Source of the DNA: Isoptericola croceus
GTDB lineage: Bacteria > Actinomycetota > Actinomycetes > Actinomycetales > Cellulomonadaceae
Reading direction: 5' to 3'
Length of the DNA: 64,000 bases
Assembly (NCBI RefSeq): GCF_029382255.1
Contig: NZ_JARLLG010000001.1
Location: 930,001 to 994,000, forward strand
The position numbers were made by a program, and so were the translations under genes. Within the stretch, counting starts at the first letter, position 1, and every line of letters starts with the position of its first letter. Positions 10,217 to 20,161 of the stretch are shown piece after piece. The notes below the pieces were generated by a model, which ran no database searches, had not been told where the DNA came from, and worked only from the letters and a program-made list of their open reading frames with translations.

Positions 10217-10660
10217 CGAAACAACTATACCGGGTCGGACTGGTTCGACCCGCAGGCGTTCCTGGACCGCCACCTCACGGAGAGCGCCCTGGGCGGCACG
10301 GCCGAGCAGGGCGCGCAGGTCGGGCACGTCCACCTGCAGGTGGGCGACATCCCGACGGCGCAGCAGTTCTCCGTGGACACGCTCGGCTTCGAGGTCACGG
10401 CCTCCGTGCAGGGCGCCCTGTTCGTCGCCGCCGGCGGGTACCACCACCACCTGGCCATGAACACCTGGAACAGTGCCGGCGCGGGCCCTCGTGCCGCGAG
10501 CCTCGGGCTCGGTCAGGTGGCTCTCTCCGTGCCGAGCCGGGACGAGGTCGACGCCCTGCGCGACCGCTTGCGGCACGCGGGGGTCGACGTCCGTGACGAC
10601 GGGCAGACCCTTCGCTTCGACGACCCGTGGCGCATGCTCGTCGAGGTGTCCGTCGCCTGA
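10217..10660 (+). pseudogene. Remnant of two-domain VOC (CatE-like) dioxygenase, N-terminal half missing
   Basis: The frame codes a clear inter-domain linker plus second vicinal-oxygen-chelate domain: DWFDPQAFLDRHLT, GHVHLQVGDIPTAQQF, ALFVAAGGYHHHLAMNTWNS, with the His of the HHHL stretch and a C-terminal Glu (MLVEVSV) as likely metal ligands. The in-frame stop at 10214-10216 and the adjoining marR leader replace the whole first domain, and the only in-frame start is a GTG at 10340 in the middle of a beta strand. Intact relatives are about 270-290 residues. A deletion that fused the linker to the marR upstream region is the simplest reading. It is probably non-functional. Confidence 0.8.
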
Positions 10661-10684
10661 CCGGGTGCGGTGGTGGCGCCGGGC

Positions 10685-11578
<894 letters not shown>

Positions 11579-11616
11579 GCACGCCATTGTCGCCCACCGT
11601 CTGCCACGATGGGGTC

Positions 11617-12198
11617 ATGAGCGACACGACGGCCGTCCCCGACGGCGCCGCGGACGGCGCGTCGGCGCCCGACAAGTCCACCCGGATCGCCCTGGTCACC
11701 GACGACCATGCGGGCGAGCTGTTGACGTTGCGCCGTGCGGCGTTCGTCTCGGAGGCGCAGCTGTACGACGACCCGAACATCCCTCCGCTGACGCAGACGC
11801 TGTCGGAGCTGCGGGAGGACATGGCGCGGGACGACATCGTGACGATCGGCGCGTGGGAGGGGCATCGGCTCGTCGGCTCGATCCGCGTCGAGGTCGAGGG
11901 GGCCAAGGCGACCCTGGGCCGGCTGGCGGTCGCCCCCGACCAGCAGGGCCGCGGGCTCGGGACCACGCTGATGTTCGCCCTGCTCAACTACCTGCCCGAG
12001 CACGTCACCGAGATCTGGGCGTTCACGGGCAAGGACTCCAAGCACAACCTGGCGCTGTACACCAAGCACGGCTACGAGGCGCAGTACGACGAGGCGGCCG
12101 GTCAGCTCACGATGACGTATCTGCGACGGGTGCTGCACGCGGTCGACGCGCAGCCGGTTGAGGGTGCCGCCACCGGTACTCCCGCCGACGAGTCGTGA
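11617..12198 (+). CDS. GNAT-family N-acetyltransferase
   Basis: An acetyl-CoA dependent acetyltransferase of unknown acceptor, 193 residues. The GNAT core spans about residues 22-170, with acetyl-CoA binding motif A LAVAPDQQGRGLG (QGRGLG at 110-115) and a C-terminal YTKHGYE strand. The start is 6 nt after CACGAT, a -10-like hexamer, so the message may be leaderless. The stop overlaps the GTG of the LacI gene, so the two are co-translated. No sequence clue to substrate. Confidence 0.87.
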   Translation: MSDTTAVPDGAADGASAPDKSTRIALVTDDHAGELLTLRRAAFVSEAQLYDDPNIPPLTQTLSELREDMARDDIVTIGAWEGHRLVGSIRVEVEGAKATLGRLAVAPDQQGRGLGTTLMFALLNYLPEHVTEIWAFTGKDSKHNLALYTKHGYEAQYDEAAGQLTMTYLRRVLHAVDAQPVEGAATGTPADES

Positions 12199-13247
12199 GC
12201 GGTTCGCGTCGGTCGGGGCGTCCGTCGATGGCGGACGTCGCGGCCGTCGCCGGGGTATCGCACCAGACGGTCTCGCGTGTGCTCAACCAGCATGCGAGCG
12301 TGCGGGACGAGACCCGGGACCGCGTGCAGGCCGCGATCGAGGAGCTGGGCTACCGGCGGAACAGCGCGGCCCGCGCACTCGCGACGTCGAGGTCGGCGAC
12401 GCTCGGGGTGGTGACCACGGGGTCGGCGCTCTTCGGTCCGACCAGCACCTTGATCGCCGTCGAGGAGGCTGCTCGAGACCGGGGCTACTTCGTCTCGGTC
12501 GCGACGCTGCGCACCTATGACACCGCCGCGATGTACGAGGCGCTCGAGCACTTCATGGCCCAGGGCGTGGACGGCATCGTCGTCATCGCCCCGCACGACG
12601 ACGTGGCCGCGGCCGTCGAGTCCTTCCGCGCCCCGGTGCCGGTCGTGGTCGTGGCGGCGTTGGCGGGCGCGACCACCGGGGTCCCAGGCGACCCGGCGTC
12701 GGCGACGATGTCGGTCGCCGTCGACCAGCGGGCCGGCGCCCGGGCGGCGACCGAGCACCTGCTCGCGCTGGGCCACTCCGACGTGCTGCACGTCGCGGGA
12801 CCGCAGGACTGGTTCGACGCGCGCGAGCGTGCGGCCGGCTGGCGGGCGGCGCTGGAGGCGCACGGCATCGAGCCGACACGTCCGCGCACCTGCAGCTGGT
12901 CGGCGGAGGACGGCTACCGCGCGGGCCGGGACCTGGCCGAGGCCGTGGTGGCGGGGGAGGGTCCCACCGCGGTGCTCGCGGGCAACGACCAGCTTGCCCT
13001 GGGCATCCTGCGCGCCCTGTGGGAACGCGGCCTCGGTGTGCCCGACGACGTCTCGGTGGTCGGGTTCGACGACGTGGCGGGTGCGGCGTACTTCGTGCCG
13101 CCGCTGACCACGGTCCGGCAGCCGTTCGCCGCCCTCGGCGCCCAGTGCGTCGCGATGGTGCTCGCCTCGCTGGCCGGCGAGGCGGTGGCGGCCGAGCGGA
13201 TCGAGCCGGAGCTGGTCGTGCGGTCGTCGACCGGGCCGCCGCGCTGA
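12195..13247 (+). CDS. LacI-family regulator next to araBDA
   Basis: A repressor-type regulator of 350 residues. The HTH and hinge occupy about residues 10-60 (MADVAAVAGVSHQTVSRVLN then YRRNSAARALAT), followed by a periplasmic-binding-like effector domain ending with VVGFDDVAGAAYFVPPLTTVRQP. It starts at GTG 12195 overlapping the GNAT stop. It lies directly upstream of the araB operator (13297-13312), so it probably controls arabinose catabolism, taking the place of the GntR-type AraR or the AraC of other bacteria. It is close in sequence to the second LacI at 17350, and both share the GPTSTL-AVE segment, so they may read the same operator. Confidence 0.92.
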   Translation: MSGSRRSGRPSMADVAAVAGVSHQTVSRVLNQHASVRDETRDRVQAAIEELGYRRNSAARALATSRSATLGVVTTGSALFGPTSTLIAVEEAARDRGYFVSVATLRTYDTAAMYEALEHFMAQGVDGIVVIAPHDDVAAAVESFRAPVPVVVVAALAGATTGVPGDPASATMSVAVDQRAGARAATEHLLALGHSDVLHVAGPQDWFDARERAAGWRAALEAHGIEPTRPRTCSWSAEDGYRAGRDLAEAVVAGEGPTAVLAGNDQLALGILRALWERGLGVPDDVSVVGFDDVAGAAYFVPPLTTVRQPFAALGAQCVAMVLASLAGEAVAAERIEPELVVRSSTGPPR

Positions 13248-13292
13248 GCGACCGGAGGCGCCCCTCCTCCCAGGTCCGACGGTTGGATTTCT

Positions 13293-13312
13293 TATTATGT
13301 GAGCGCTAACAT
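13293..13312. promoter_or_regulatory. araB -10 region and LacI-type operator
   Basis: TATTAT (13293-13298) is a likely -10. It runs into ATGTGAGCGCTAACAT (13297-13312), a 16-bp palindrome with one mismatched pair and the central GCGC-type step typical of LacI-family sites. Matching sites occur before ytfQ (20047, 20070) and before the twin GH43 gene (29160). Confidence 0.8.
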
Positions 13313-13346
13313 GATGTTTGACCCAGACCAAGGAGTGAACACGGCG

Positions 13347-14963
13347 ATGACGCTGCAGGATCAGGCGACCGTGCGGGACGCCATCACGGCCGGGCGCACG
13401 ACGCTCGGCATCGAGCTCGGATCGACCAACATCAAGGCCTGTCTCGTCGGGCCCGACCACGCTCCGATCGCGGGCGGCTCGGCCACCTGGGAGAACGAGC
13501 TCGTCGACGGCGTGTGGACCTACTCGCTCGACGCGGTGCACGCCGGTCTGCAGGGCGCCTACGCGGCGCTCGTGGCCGACGTCGAGCAGCGCTACGGCGT
13601 CCGGCCCATGACGTACGCCGCGCTCGGCGTGTCCGCGATGATGCACGGCTACCTGCCCTTCGACGCCGCCGGTGAGCTGCTCGTGCCGTTCCGCACCTGG
13701 CGCAACACCAGCACCGGGACGGCCGCCGCAGAGCTGTCGGAGCTGTTCGGCTACAACATCCCCCTGCGGTGGTCGATCGCGCACCTGTACCAGGCGATCC
13801 TCGACGACGAGCCGCACGTGCCACAGGTCGCCTCCTTCACGACCCTCGCCGGGTACGTCCACCGGGCTCTGACGGGACAGCACGTCCTCGGGGTCGGAGA
13901 CGCCTCCGGCATGTTCCCGGTCGACCCCGCCACCCGCGACTACGACGAGCGCATGCTCGGCCAGTTCCGCCACCTCGTCGCCGCGAAGCGCCCTGGTCTC
14001 CAGGTCGAGGGCCTGCTGCCCCGGGTCCTGCCCGCCGGCGCCGACGCCGGCCACCTGACCGCCGAGGGTGCAGCGCTCCTGGACCCGACCGGCACCCTCG
14101 AGCCCGGCGTGCTGCTGTGCCCGCCCGAGGGGGACGCCGGGACGGGCATGGTCGCCACGAACGCGGTGGCGCCCCGCACCGGGAACATCAGCGCCGGGAC
14201 CTCGATCTTCGCGATGGTCGTCCTGGAGAAGCCGCTGACCAGCAGGCACCACGAGCTGGACCTCGTCACGACGCCGGCCGGCGACCTGGTGGCCATGGTG
14301 CACTGCAACAACGGTGCCAGCGAGCTCGACGCCTGGGCGGGGATGTTCGGCGAGTTCGCCGCGGCGCTCGGGCACGACGGCAGCGCCGACGAGGTCTTCG
14401 GCGCGCTGTTCCGGGCCGCGCTGGACGGCGCGGCCGACGGCGGGGGCCTGCTCGCGTACAACTACCTCGCCGGCGAGCCCATCACCGGTCTCGACGAGGG
14501 CCGCCCGCTCTTCGTGCGGACACCGGACAGCCGGCTCACGCTGGCGAACTTCATGCGTGCGCAGATCTACGGTGCCTTCGGCACGCTCGCGCTCGGGATG
14601 CGCGTGCTGCACGGCGAGGGCGTCGCGATCGACACGATGTTCGCCCACGGCGGGGTCTTCCGTACCGCCGGCGTGGCCCAACGACTGCTGGCCGCCGCGG
14701 TCGACGCCCCCGTCGCCGTCGGGCAGACCGCGGGCGAGGGCGGTGCCTGGGGCATCGCCGTGCTGGCGGCGTACACCCGTGCAGCCGCGGACGCCGGGGC
14801 CGGAGCGCCGAGCCTCGCCGACTATCTCGGCGAGCAGGTGTTCGCCGACGCCACCCTCGAGGTGGCCGAGCCCGAGGCCACCGACGTGGCCGGGTTCGCC
14901 ACGTACCTGGAGCGGTACTCCGCCGGCCTCGCGGTCGAGCGCGCCGCCACCGAAGCGCTCTAG
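13347..14963 (+). CDS. araB: FGGY-family carbohydrate kinase, probable L-ribulokinase
   Basis: Phosphorylates L-ribulose to L-ribulose 5-phosphate with ATP. The 538-residue protein has the N-terminal phosphate-1 motif [12 protein letters not shown] and a C-terminal adenosine-binding region [23 protein letters not shown] 13347 is chosen because AAGGAG (13330-13335) is 11 nt upstream; the nearby GTG at 13335 overlaps that site. It is not close to the Escherichia coli AraB type and could be misread as xylulokinase, but its place as first gene of araB-araD-araA makes ribulokinase the best call. Regulation is by the operator just upstream. Confidence 0.88.
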   Translation: MTLQDQATVRDAITAGRTTLGIELGSTNIKACLVGPDHAPIAGGSATWENELVDGVWTYSLDAVHAGLQGAYAALVADVEQRYGVRPMTYAALGVSAMMHGYLPFDAAGELLVPFRTWRNTSTGTAAAELSELFGYNIPLRWSIAHLYQAILDDEPHVPQVASFTTLAGYVHRALTGQHVLGVGDASGMFPVDPATRDYDERMLGQFRHLVAAKRPGLQVEGLLPRVLPAGADAGHLTAEGAALLDPTGTLEPGVLLCPPEGDAGTGMVATNAVAPRTGNISAGTSIFAMVVLEKPLTSRHHELDLVTTPAGDLVAMVHCNNGASELDAWAGMFGEFAAALGHDGSADEVFGALFRAALDGAADGGGLLAYNYLAGEPITGLDEGRPLFVRTPDSRLTLANFMRAQIYGAFGTLALGMRVLHGEGVAIDTMFAHGGVFRTAGVAQRLLAAAVDAPVAVGQTAGEGGAWGIAVLAAYTRAAADAGAGAPSLADYLGEQVFADATLEVAEPEATDVAGFATYLERYSAGLAVERAATEAL

Positions 14964-14998
14964 GCGCCGTCTCGACCGAGGAACGGAGAACCACCCCC

Positions 14999-15694
14999 AT
15001 GCCCATCACCGAGGTACCCGCGCACCTGCGCACCGCCGTCGACGCCGCCAAGGAGAAGGTCGCCGCCCTCCACGCCGAGCTGCCCCGCTGGGAGCTCGTC
15101 GTGTGGACCGCCGGCAACGTCTCGGAGCGCGTCGCGAATCCCGAGGGGGACGACCTCCTCGTCATCAAGCCGTCCGGGTTGTCCTACGACGACATCACGC
15201 CGGAGGCCATGGTCGTGTGCGACCTCGACGGCAACCTGGTCGAGGGCGACCGGGCGCCGTCGTCGGACACCGCCGCGCACGCGTACGTCTACCAGCACAT
15301 GCCCGAGGTGGGCGGCGTGGTGCACACCCACTCGACCTATGCGACGGCGTGGGCCGCGCGGGGCGAGGAGATCCCGTGCGTGCTGACGATGATGGCCGAC
15401 GAGTTCGGCGGGCCGGTCCCGGTGGGCCCGTTCGCGATCATCGGCGACGACTCGATCGGCCGGGGGATCGTCGAGACGCTGCAGGGCTCGCGCTCGAAGG
15501 CCGTGCTCATGCAGAACCACGGTCCGTTCACCATCGGGTCCGACGCGAAGGCGGCGGTGAAAGCGGCGGTGCTGTGCGAGGAGGTCGCCCGCGCCGTGCA
15601 CGTCTCGCGTCAGCTCGGCGAGCCGTTGCCGATCCCGCAGGAGCACGTCGACTCGCTGTACGACCGCTACCAGAACGTCTACGGCCAGCGCTGA
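14999..15694 (+). CDS. araD: L-ribulose-5-phosphate 4-epimerase
   Basis: Converts L-ribulose 5-phosphate to D-xylulose 5-phosphate, the step joining arabinose to the pentose phosphate pathway. The 231-residue class II aldolase fold carries the zinc ligands His109 and His111 ([12 protein letters not shown]) and His174 (QNHGPF), plus the N-terminal TAGNVSERV phosphate-binding turn. Length and motifs match AraD/UlaF. It follows araB after 35 nt with a GGAG site. L-ribulose specificity rests on the flanking araB and araA. Confidence 0.95.
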   Translation: MPITEVPAHLRTAVDAAKEKVAALHAELPRWELVVWTAGNVSERVANPEGDDLLVIKPSGLSYDDITPEAMVVCDLDGNLVEGDRAPSSDTAAHAYVYQHMPEVGGVVHTHSTYATAWAARGEEIPCVLTMMADEFGGPVPVGPFAIIGDDSIGRGIVETLQGSRSKAVLMQNHGPFTIGSDAKAAVKAAVLCEEVARAVHVSRQLGEPLPIPQEHVDSLYDRYQNVYGQR

Positions 15695-15747
15695 GCCGGC
15701 CCCGCCGCCCGCCGTCGGGCGCGGACACATCTCTCGAGAGGAAGAAC

Positions 15748-17259
15748 ATGAGCAAGCCCTACGGCGACCGCGAGGTCTGGTTCCTCACCGGCAGCCAGGA
15801 CCTCTACGGCCCGGAGACCCTGGAGCAGGTCGCGAGTCAGTCCCAGGAGGTCGCGCGCGCCCTCGACGCCTCCGGCGACGTCCCCGCGAAGGTGGTCTGG
15901 AAGCCCGTCCTGAAGGACTCGGGCTCGATCCGCCGCGCGATGCTCGACGCGAACAGCGACGACAACGTGCTCGGCGTCATCACCTGGATGCACACCTTCA
16001 GCCCCGCGAAGATGTGGATCGCCGGCCTGGACGCGCTGCGCAAGCCGCTGCTGCACCTGCACACGCAGGCGAACGTCGAGCTCCCCTGGTCCGAGATCGA
16101 CATGGACTTCATGAACCTCAACCAGGCCGCGCACGGCGACCGCGAGTACGGCTACATGCTGTCCCGGCTCGGCGTCGCGCGGACCACCGTGGTGGGGCAC
16201 GTCTCCAACCCGGCGGTCCAGCGTCGGGTGGGCACCTGGGTCCGGGGCGCCGCCGGCTGGGCGGCCACCCACGAGCTCACGCTGGTGCGGTTCGGTGACA
16301 ACATGCGCAACGTCGCGGTCACCGAGGGGGACAAGACCGAGGCCGAGCTGCAGTTCGGCGTGTCGGTGCGCACGTGGGGCGTCAACGACCTCGTCGAGGC
16401 GGTCGACGCGGTCTCCGAGTCCGATGTCGACGCGCTGGTCGCCGAGTACCAGGACCTCTACGACGTCGTCGACGAGCTGCGCAAGGGTGGCGAGCGGCAC
16501 GACTCGCTCCGGTACGCGGCCCGCCAGGAGCTCGCCATGGAGGCGTTCCTGACCGAGCGGGGCGCCAAGGCGTTCACCACGAACTTCGAGGACCTCGGTG
16601 CGCTGCGCCAGCTCCCGGGGCTGGCGGTGCAGCGGCTCATGGCCAAGGGCTACGGGTTCGGCGCCGAGGGCGACTGGAAGACGGCCGTGCTGGTCCGCGC
16701 CGCGAAGGTGATGGGCGAAGGCCTCCCCGGCGGCGCGTCCCTCATGGAGGACTACACCTACGACCTCACGCCGGGATCCGAGCTCATCCTCGGTGCGCAC
16801 ATGCTCGAGATCTGCCCGACCTTGACGACCTCGAAGCCGCGCGTGGAGATCCACCCGCTGGGCATCGGCGGCAAGGAGGACCCGGTGCGTATGGTCTTCG
16901 ACGCGGACAGCGTCGAGGGCGCCGTCGTCGTCTCGCTCGCCGACATGCGGGACCGGTTCCGTCTCACGGCGAACGTCGTCGACGTCGTGCCGCCGTCGGC
17001 CGAGCTGCCGAACCTGCCGGTGGCCCGGGCCGTGTGGAAGCCGCGCCCGGACTTCGAGACGTCGGCCGAGGCGTGGCTGACCGCCGGGGGTGCCCACCAC
17101 ACGGTGATGTCGACGGCTGCCGGCGTCGAGGCGTTCGAGGTGTTCGCCCAGATCGCCGGGACCGAGCTGCTCGTCATCGACGAGTCCACGACCCGCCGCG
17201 GGTTCGCCGACCAGGTGCGGTGGAACCAGGTGTACTACCGCGTCGCCCAGGGGCTCTGA
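15748..17259 (+). CDS. araA: L-arabinose isomerase
   Basis: Interconverts L-arabinose and L-ribulose in the cytoplasm using Mn2+. The 503-residue length equals the family norm. The metal and catalytic residues align as Glu307 (GAEGDWK), Glu334 (LMEDYTY), His351 ([11 protein letters not shown]) and His450 (GAHHTVM). The N-terminal [13 protein letters not shown] is diagnostic. It is the last gene of araBDA; a 12-bp inverted repeat with a long loop (17277-17288 and 17319-17330) and the promoter of the next LacI gene follow. Confidence 0.98.
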   Translation: MSKPYGDREVWFLTGSQDLYGPETLEQVASQSQEVARALDASGDVPAKVVWKPVLKDSGSIRRAMLDANSDDNVLGVITWMHTFSPAKMWIAGLDALRKPLLHLHTQANVELPWSEIDMDFMNLNQAAHGDREYGYMLSRLGVARTTVVGHVSNPAVQRRVGTWVRGAAGWAATHELTLVRFGDNMRNVAVTEGDKTEAELQFGVSVRTWGVNDLVEAVDAVSESDVDALVAEYQDLYDVVDELRKGGERHDSLRYAARQELAMEAFLTERGAKAFTTNFEDLGALRQLPGLAVQRLMAKGYGFGAEGDWKTAVLVRAAKVMGEGLPGGASLMEDYTYDLTPGSELILGAHMLEICPTLTTSKPRVEIHPLGIGGKEDPVRMVFDADSVEGAVVVSLADMRDRFRLTANVVDVVPPSAELPNLPVARAVWKPRPDFETSAEAWLTAGGAHHTVMSTAAGVEAFEVFAQIAGTELLVIDESTTRRGFADQVRWNQVYYRVAQGL

Positions 17260-17349
17260 CCGCGGACTGATCCGGCCCGCCGGTCGGCGGTAGTCTGTGG
17301 TCGCCGCGCCGCCTCTCGGCCGACCGGCGGAACCCGATGGAGGCCCTGC

Positions 17350-18369
17350 ATGGCGAGTACCGGTGTCGACAAGCCGAACATCCGGCAGGTCGCGCAGCTC
17401 GCCGGTGTGTCGCACATGACGGTGTCCCGGGTGCTCAACGACCACCCGAACATCCGGGACGCCACCCGGCGTCGCGTGCAGCAGGCCATCGAGGAGCTCG
17501 GCTACCGCCCGAGCAGGGCGGCTCAGGCGCTCGCCACCCAGCGCAGCCGCCGCATCGGCGTCCTCGTGGAGAGCGCGGTGACGTTCGGGCCGACCAGCAC
17601 GCTGTACGCCGTCGAGTCCGCCGCCCGGGCCTCGGGCTACGAGGTGAGCTCGGTGCTCCTGCGCGCCGGCGAGGAGATCAGTCCGCAGGAGGCCGTCGAC
17701 CACCTGATGGCCCTGGGTGTCGACGCGCTGTGCGTCGTCGCGCCGCGGTCGTCGTCGATCGCGGCGCTGCGGCGCATCGCCGTCGGCGTCCCCGTGCTCG
17801 TCGTCAAGCCGGAGAAGGACCCGACGTTCCTCACGGTGACCGTCGACCAGCAGGCGGGGACGACACTCGCCGTCGACCACCTCGTCTCGCTCGGGCACCG
17901 CGACATCCTGCACCTCGCCGGGCCGCTCGACTGGCTCGACGCCCGGACGCGGGAACGGGCGTTCCACGCTCGCGCGAAGTCGTGGGGGATCCGCGAGCGG
18001 CCCATCGTGGTGGGCGACTGGACGGCGGACTTCGCGTACGACTTCGCGCGCGGGATCCGTGGGCTCCCGGACTACACGGCGGTCTTCGTCGCGAACGACG
18101 ACATGGCGGTGGGACTCATCCACGGGCTGCACGAGCGCGGGTTCTCGGTGCCGAGCGACCTCAGCGTGGTCGGGTTCGACGACATCCCCCTGGCGCGGCA
18201 CGTCATCCCTCCGCTGACCACCGTGCGGCAGAACTTCGACGCGCTCGGCATCGCGGTCGTCGACGTGCTCAGAGCGGCGATCGAGGAACGCGAGATCCCG
18301 GCCGTGACGCGCATCCCTGCCGAGATCGTCGCGCGTGCGTCGAGTGCGCCGCCGAGGAGGGCAGCCTGA
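17350..18369 (+). CDS. LacI-family regulator upstream of furanose transporter
   Basis: A 339-residue regulator with HTH at about residues 10-30 (IRQVAQLAGVSHMTVSRVLND), hinge YRPSRAAQALAT and effector domain ending VVGFDDIPLARHVIPPLTTVRQ. GGAGG lies 6 nt before the ATG, and a -10-like TAGTCT (17291-17296) suggests a leader of about 47 nt inside a spaced inverted repeat. It overlaps the following ATPase by one base (TGATG). It is the nearest regulator to the paired operators at 20047-20083. Its recognition helix (SHMTVSRVLN) is nearly that of the LacI at 12195 (SHQTVSRVLN), so cross-binding is likely. Confidence 0.92.
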   Translation: MASTGVDKPNIRQVAQLAGVSHMTVSRVLNDHPNIRDATRRRVQQAIEELGYRPSRAAQALATQRSRRIGVLVESAVTFGPTSTLYAVESAARASGYEVSSVLLRAGEEISPQEAVDHLMALGVDALCVVAPRSSSIAALRRIAVGVPVLVVKPEKDPTFLTVTVDQQAGTTLAVDHLVSLGHRDILHLAGPLDWLDARTRERAFHARAKSWGIRERPIVVGDWTADFAYDFARGIRGLPDYTAVFVANDDMAVGLIHGLHERGFSVPSDLSVVGFDDIPLARHVIPPLTTVRQNFDALGIAVVDVLRAAIEEREIPAVTRIPAEIVARASSAPPRRAA

Positions 18370-19940
18370 TGGGCCCGCAGGCGGTCCCAGGGGGACACGC
18401 CGTGGCTCCCGTGGTCGAGATGCGCGGGATCACCGTGGAGTACTCGGGCGTGCGGGTCCTCGACGCCGCAGACCTGACCTTGCGTCCCGGCGAGGTGCAC
18501 GCCCTCATGGGGGAGAACGGTGCGGGCAAGTCCACCCTCATCGGTGCGCTGACGGGCACGGTGCCGATCCTGGCGGGCGAGGTTCTCGTGGACGGCGTGC
18601 CCCGCACGCCGACGAGCGTGGCCCGGAGCCGCGCGGAGGGCATCGCGACCGTGTTCCAGGAGTCGCACCTGAGCCCGTCCCTGTCCGTGGCCGAGAACAT
18701 CATGATCGGGCACGAGGTACGGGGCCGGTTCGGCATCAGCTGGGCGAAGAGTCGCGAGCGCGCCGAGGCCGCGCTCGCCGCGCTGGGGATCGAGGACGTC
18801 GACCCGCGCGCGCCGCTGGAGACGTTGTCCCCCGCGACCAAGCAGCTCGTGGCCGTCGCGCGCGCCATCGTGCTGGAGCCGCGGGTGCTGGTGCTCGACG
18901 AGCCCACGTCGAGCCTGGACGGGTCCGAGGCCACCCGGCTCCTCGGGGTCGTCCGCCGTCTGCGTGACCAGGGTGTCGCGGTGCTGTTCGTCTCACACTT
19001 CCTCGAGCAGGTGTTCGAGGTGAGCGACCGCATGACCGTGCTCCGGGGCGGTCGGGTCGTGGCCGAGTTCCGTACCGCCCAGGTCGATCGCGCCGAGCTG
19101 ATCTCGAAGATGATCGGGGAGGACATCGGCGCACTCCAGGCGCTGCACTCCCAGCGCCTCTCGCACCACTACGGGGGTTCGGCCCAGGTGACGCTGCGCG
19201 CGACGTCCATCGGGCGCCGGGGGGCCCTCGAGCCCACTGACCTCGACCTCGCCCGGGGGGAGGTCGTCGGGTTCGCCGGTCTGCGCGGCTCCGGACGTAC
19301 CGAGCTCGCCCGCCTGATGAGCGGGGTGGAGCGTGCCGACCACGGCGAGCTCTGGCTGGACGGGCATCGGGTGCAGCTGCGCGGTCCGGCGACCGCGCTG
19401 CGCCACCGGATCGCCGTGTCGACCGAGAACCTGCGCCATGAGGGCATCGTCGCGGGCCTGACGGTGCGCGAGAACATCGTCCTGGCGTTGCAGGCGCTCC
19501 GTGGTTGGACGCGACCGTTGTCCCGGGCGGAGCAGGACGCGGTGGTCGAGACGTATCTCGACGCCCTGCACCTGTCGCACGAGGACGTGGACCGACCCGC
19601 CGGCGAGCTGTCGGGAGGTACGCAGCAGAAGGTCATGCTGGCGCGCCTGCTGGCCACGCGGCCCCATGTCCTGATCCTCGACGAGCCGACGCGCGGCATC
19701 GACATCGCCGCGAAGCTCGACATCCAGCGCCGGGTCGCGAGGCTGGCCGGTGAGGGGGTCGCCGTCGTGTTCATCTCCTCCGAGCTCGAGGAGGTGGTGC
19801 GCCTGAGCGACCGCATCGTCGTCCTCAAGGACCGGGAGAAGATCGGCGAGCTCAGCAACGGGCCGGGGATCACGGTGGACACCATCGTCGAGATGATCGC
19901 GGCGGAGCTGGACGGCCGTGCTCCCGGGGACGACGGCTGA
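18369..19940 (+). CDS. Two-domain sugar ABC ATPase, extra copy outside the ytfQRT operon
   Basis: A CUT2-type ATPase of 523 residues with two NBDs. NBD1 has Walker A GENGAGKS (48-55) and LVLDEPTSSLD but a degenerate signature (LSPATKQ); NBD2 has GLRGSGRTEL, LSGGTQQ and [11 protein letters not shown]. This is the normal pattern, so it looks functional. It is coupled to the LacI gene and ends before the ytfQ promoter, and no permease or binding protein is co-transcribed. The complete operon downstream already has its own ATPase (21279), to which this one is related, so it is a duplicate or an alternative energiser for YtfT-YjfF. Confidence 0.88.
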   Translation: MGPQAVPGGHAVAPVVEMRGITVEYSGVRVLDAADLTLRPGEVHALMGENGAGKSTLIGALTGTVPILAGEVLVDGVPRTPTSVARSRAEGIATVFQESHLSPSLSVAENIMIGHEVRGRFGISWAKSRERAEAALAALGIEDVDPRAPLETLSPATKQLVAVARAIVLEPRVLVLDEPTSSLDGSEATRLLGVVRRLRDQGVAVLFVSHFLEQVFEVSDRMTVLRGGRVVAEFRTAQVDRAELISKMIGEDIGALQALHSQRLSHHYGGSAQVTLRATSIGRRGALEPTDLDLARGEVVGFAGLRGSGRTELARLMSGVERADHGELWLDGHRVQLRGPATALRHRIAVSTENLRHEGIVAGLTVRENIVLALQALRGWTRPLSRAEQDAVVETYLDALHLSHEDVDRPAGELSGGTQQKVMLARLLATRPHVLILDEPTRGIDIAAKLDIQRRVARLAGEGVAVVFISSELEEVVRLSDRIVVLKDREKIGELSNGPGITVDTIVEMIAAELDGRAPGDDG

Positions 19941-20046
19941 CCGCCCGCTCGGCCGGATCCTGCCGTGCGCGGTGCTGCCGACCAGCGGTGCTCGACAGCG
20001 GCAACGGTGTTACGAGATCGTGACGTCGAATCCCATGATCGCTCTT

Positions 20047-20083
20047 TGTGACCGGTCACATCTCCGCTATGTTAGCGGTCACA
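20047..20083. promoter_or_regulatory. Tandem LacI-type operators before ytfQ
   Basis: TGTGACCGGTCACA (20047-20060) is a perfect 14-bp palindrome. TGTTAGCGGTCACA (20070-20083) is a near palindrome. Centres are 23 bp apart, about two helical turns, so two dimers could bind on one face. They match the araB and twin-GH43 operators. Confidence 0.82.
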
Positions 20084-20161
20084 AGGCAAGCCATGCCGGG
20101 GGTCGGAGCTGACCTGCGGACCGGGAGATCCGGTCGTCCGGCGTCTCGAAGAGGAGTAGAC

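Noticed and set aside
10340-10660. GTG at 10340 as the start of an intact short VOC protein
   Set aside because: It begins inside a conserved beta strand, and coding similarity continues upstream to the stop at 10214, so a truncated gene is the better reading.
12102-14681. 859-codon minus-strand open frame opposite lacI and araB
   Set aside because: No domain, no ribosome site, and antisense to conserved genes; a GC-bias artefact.
15679-18201. 840-codon minus-strand open frame opposite araA and lacI
   Set aside because: Same kind of antisense shadow; araA catalytic residues on the plus strand are decisive.
18369-19940. Extra sugar ATPase as a pseudogene because of its degenerate signature and second Walker A
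   Set aside because: This pattern is normal for two-domain CUT2 ATPases, and the frame is full length.
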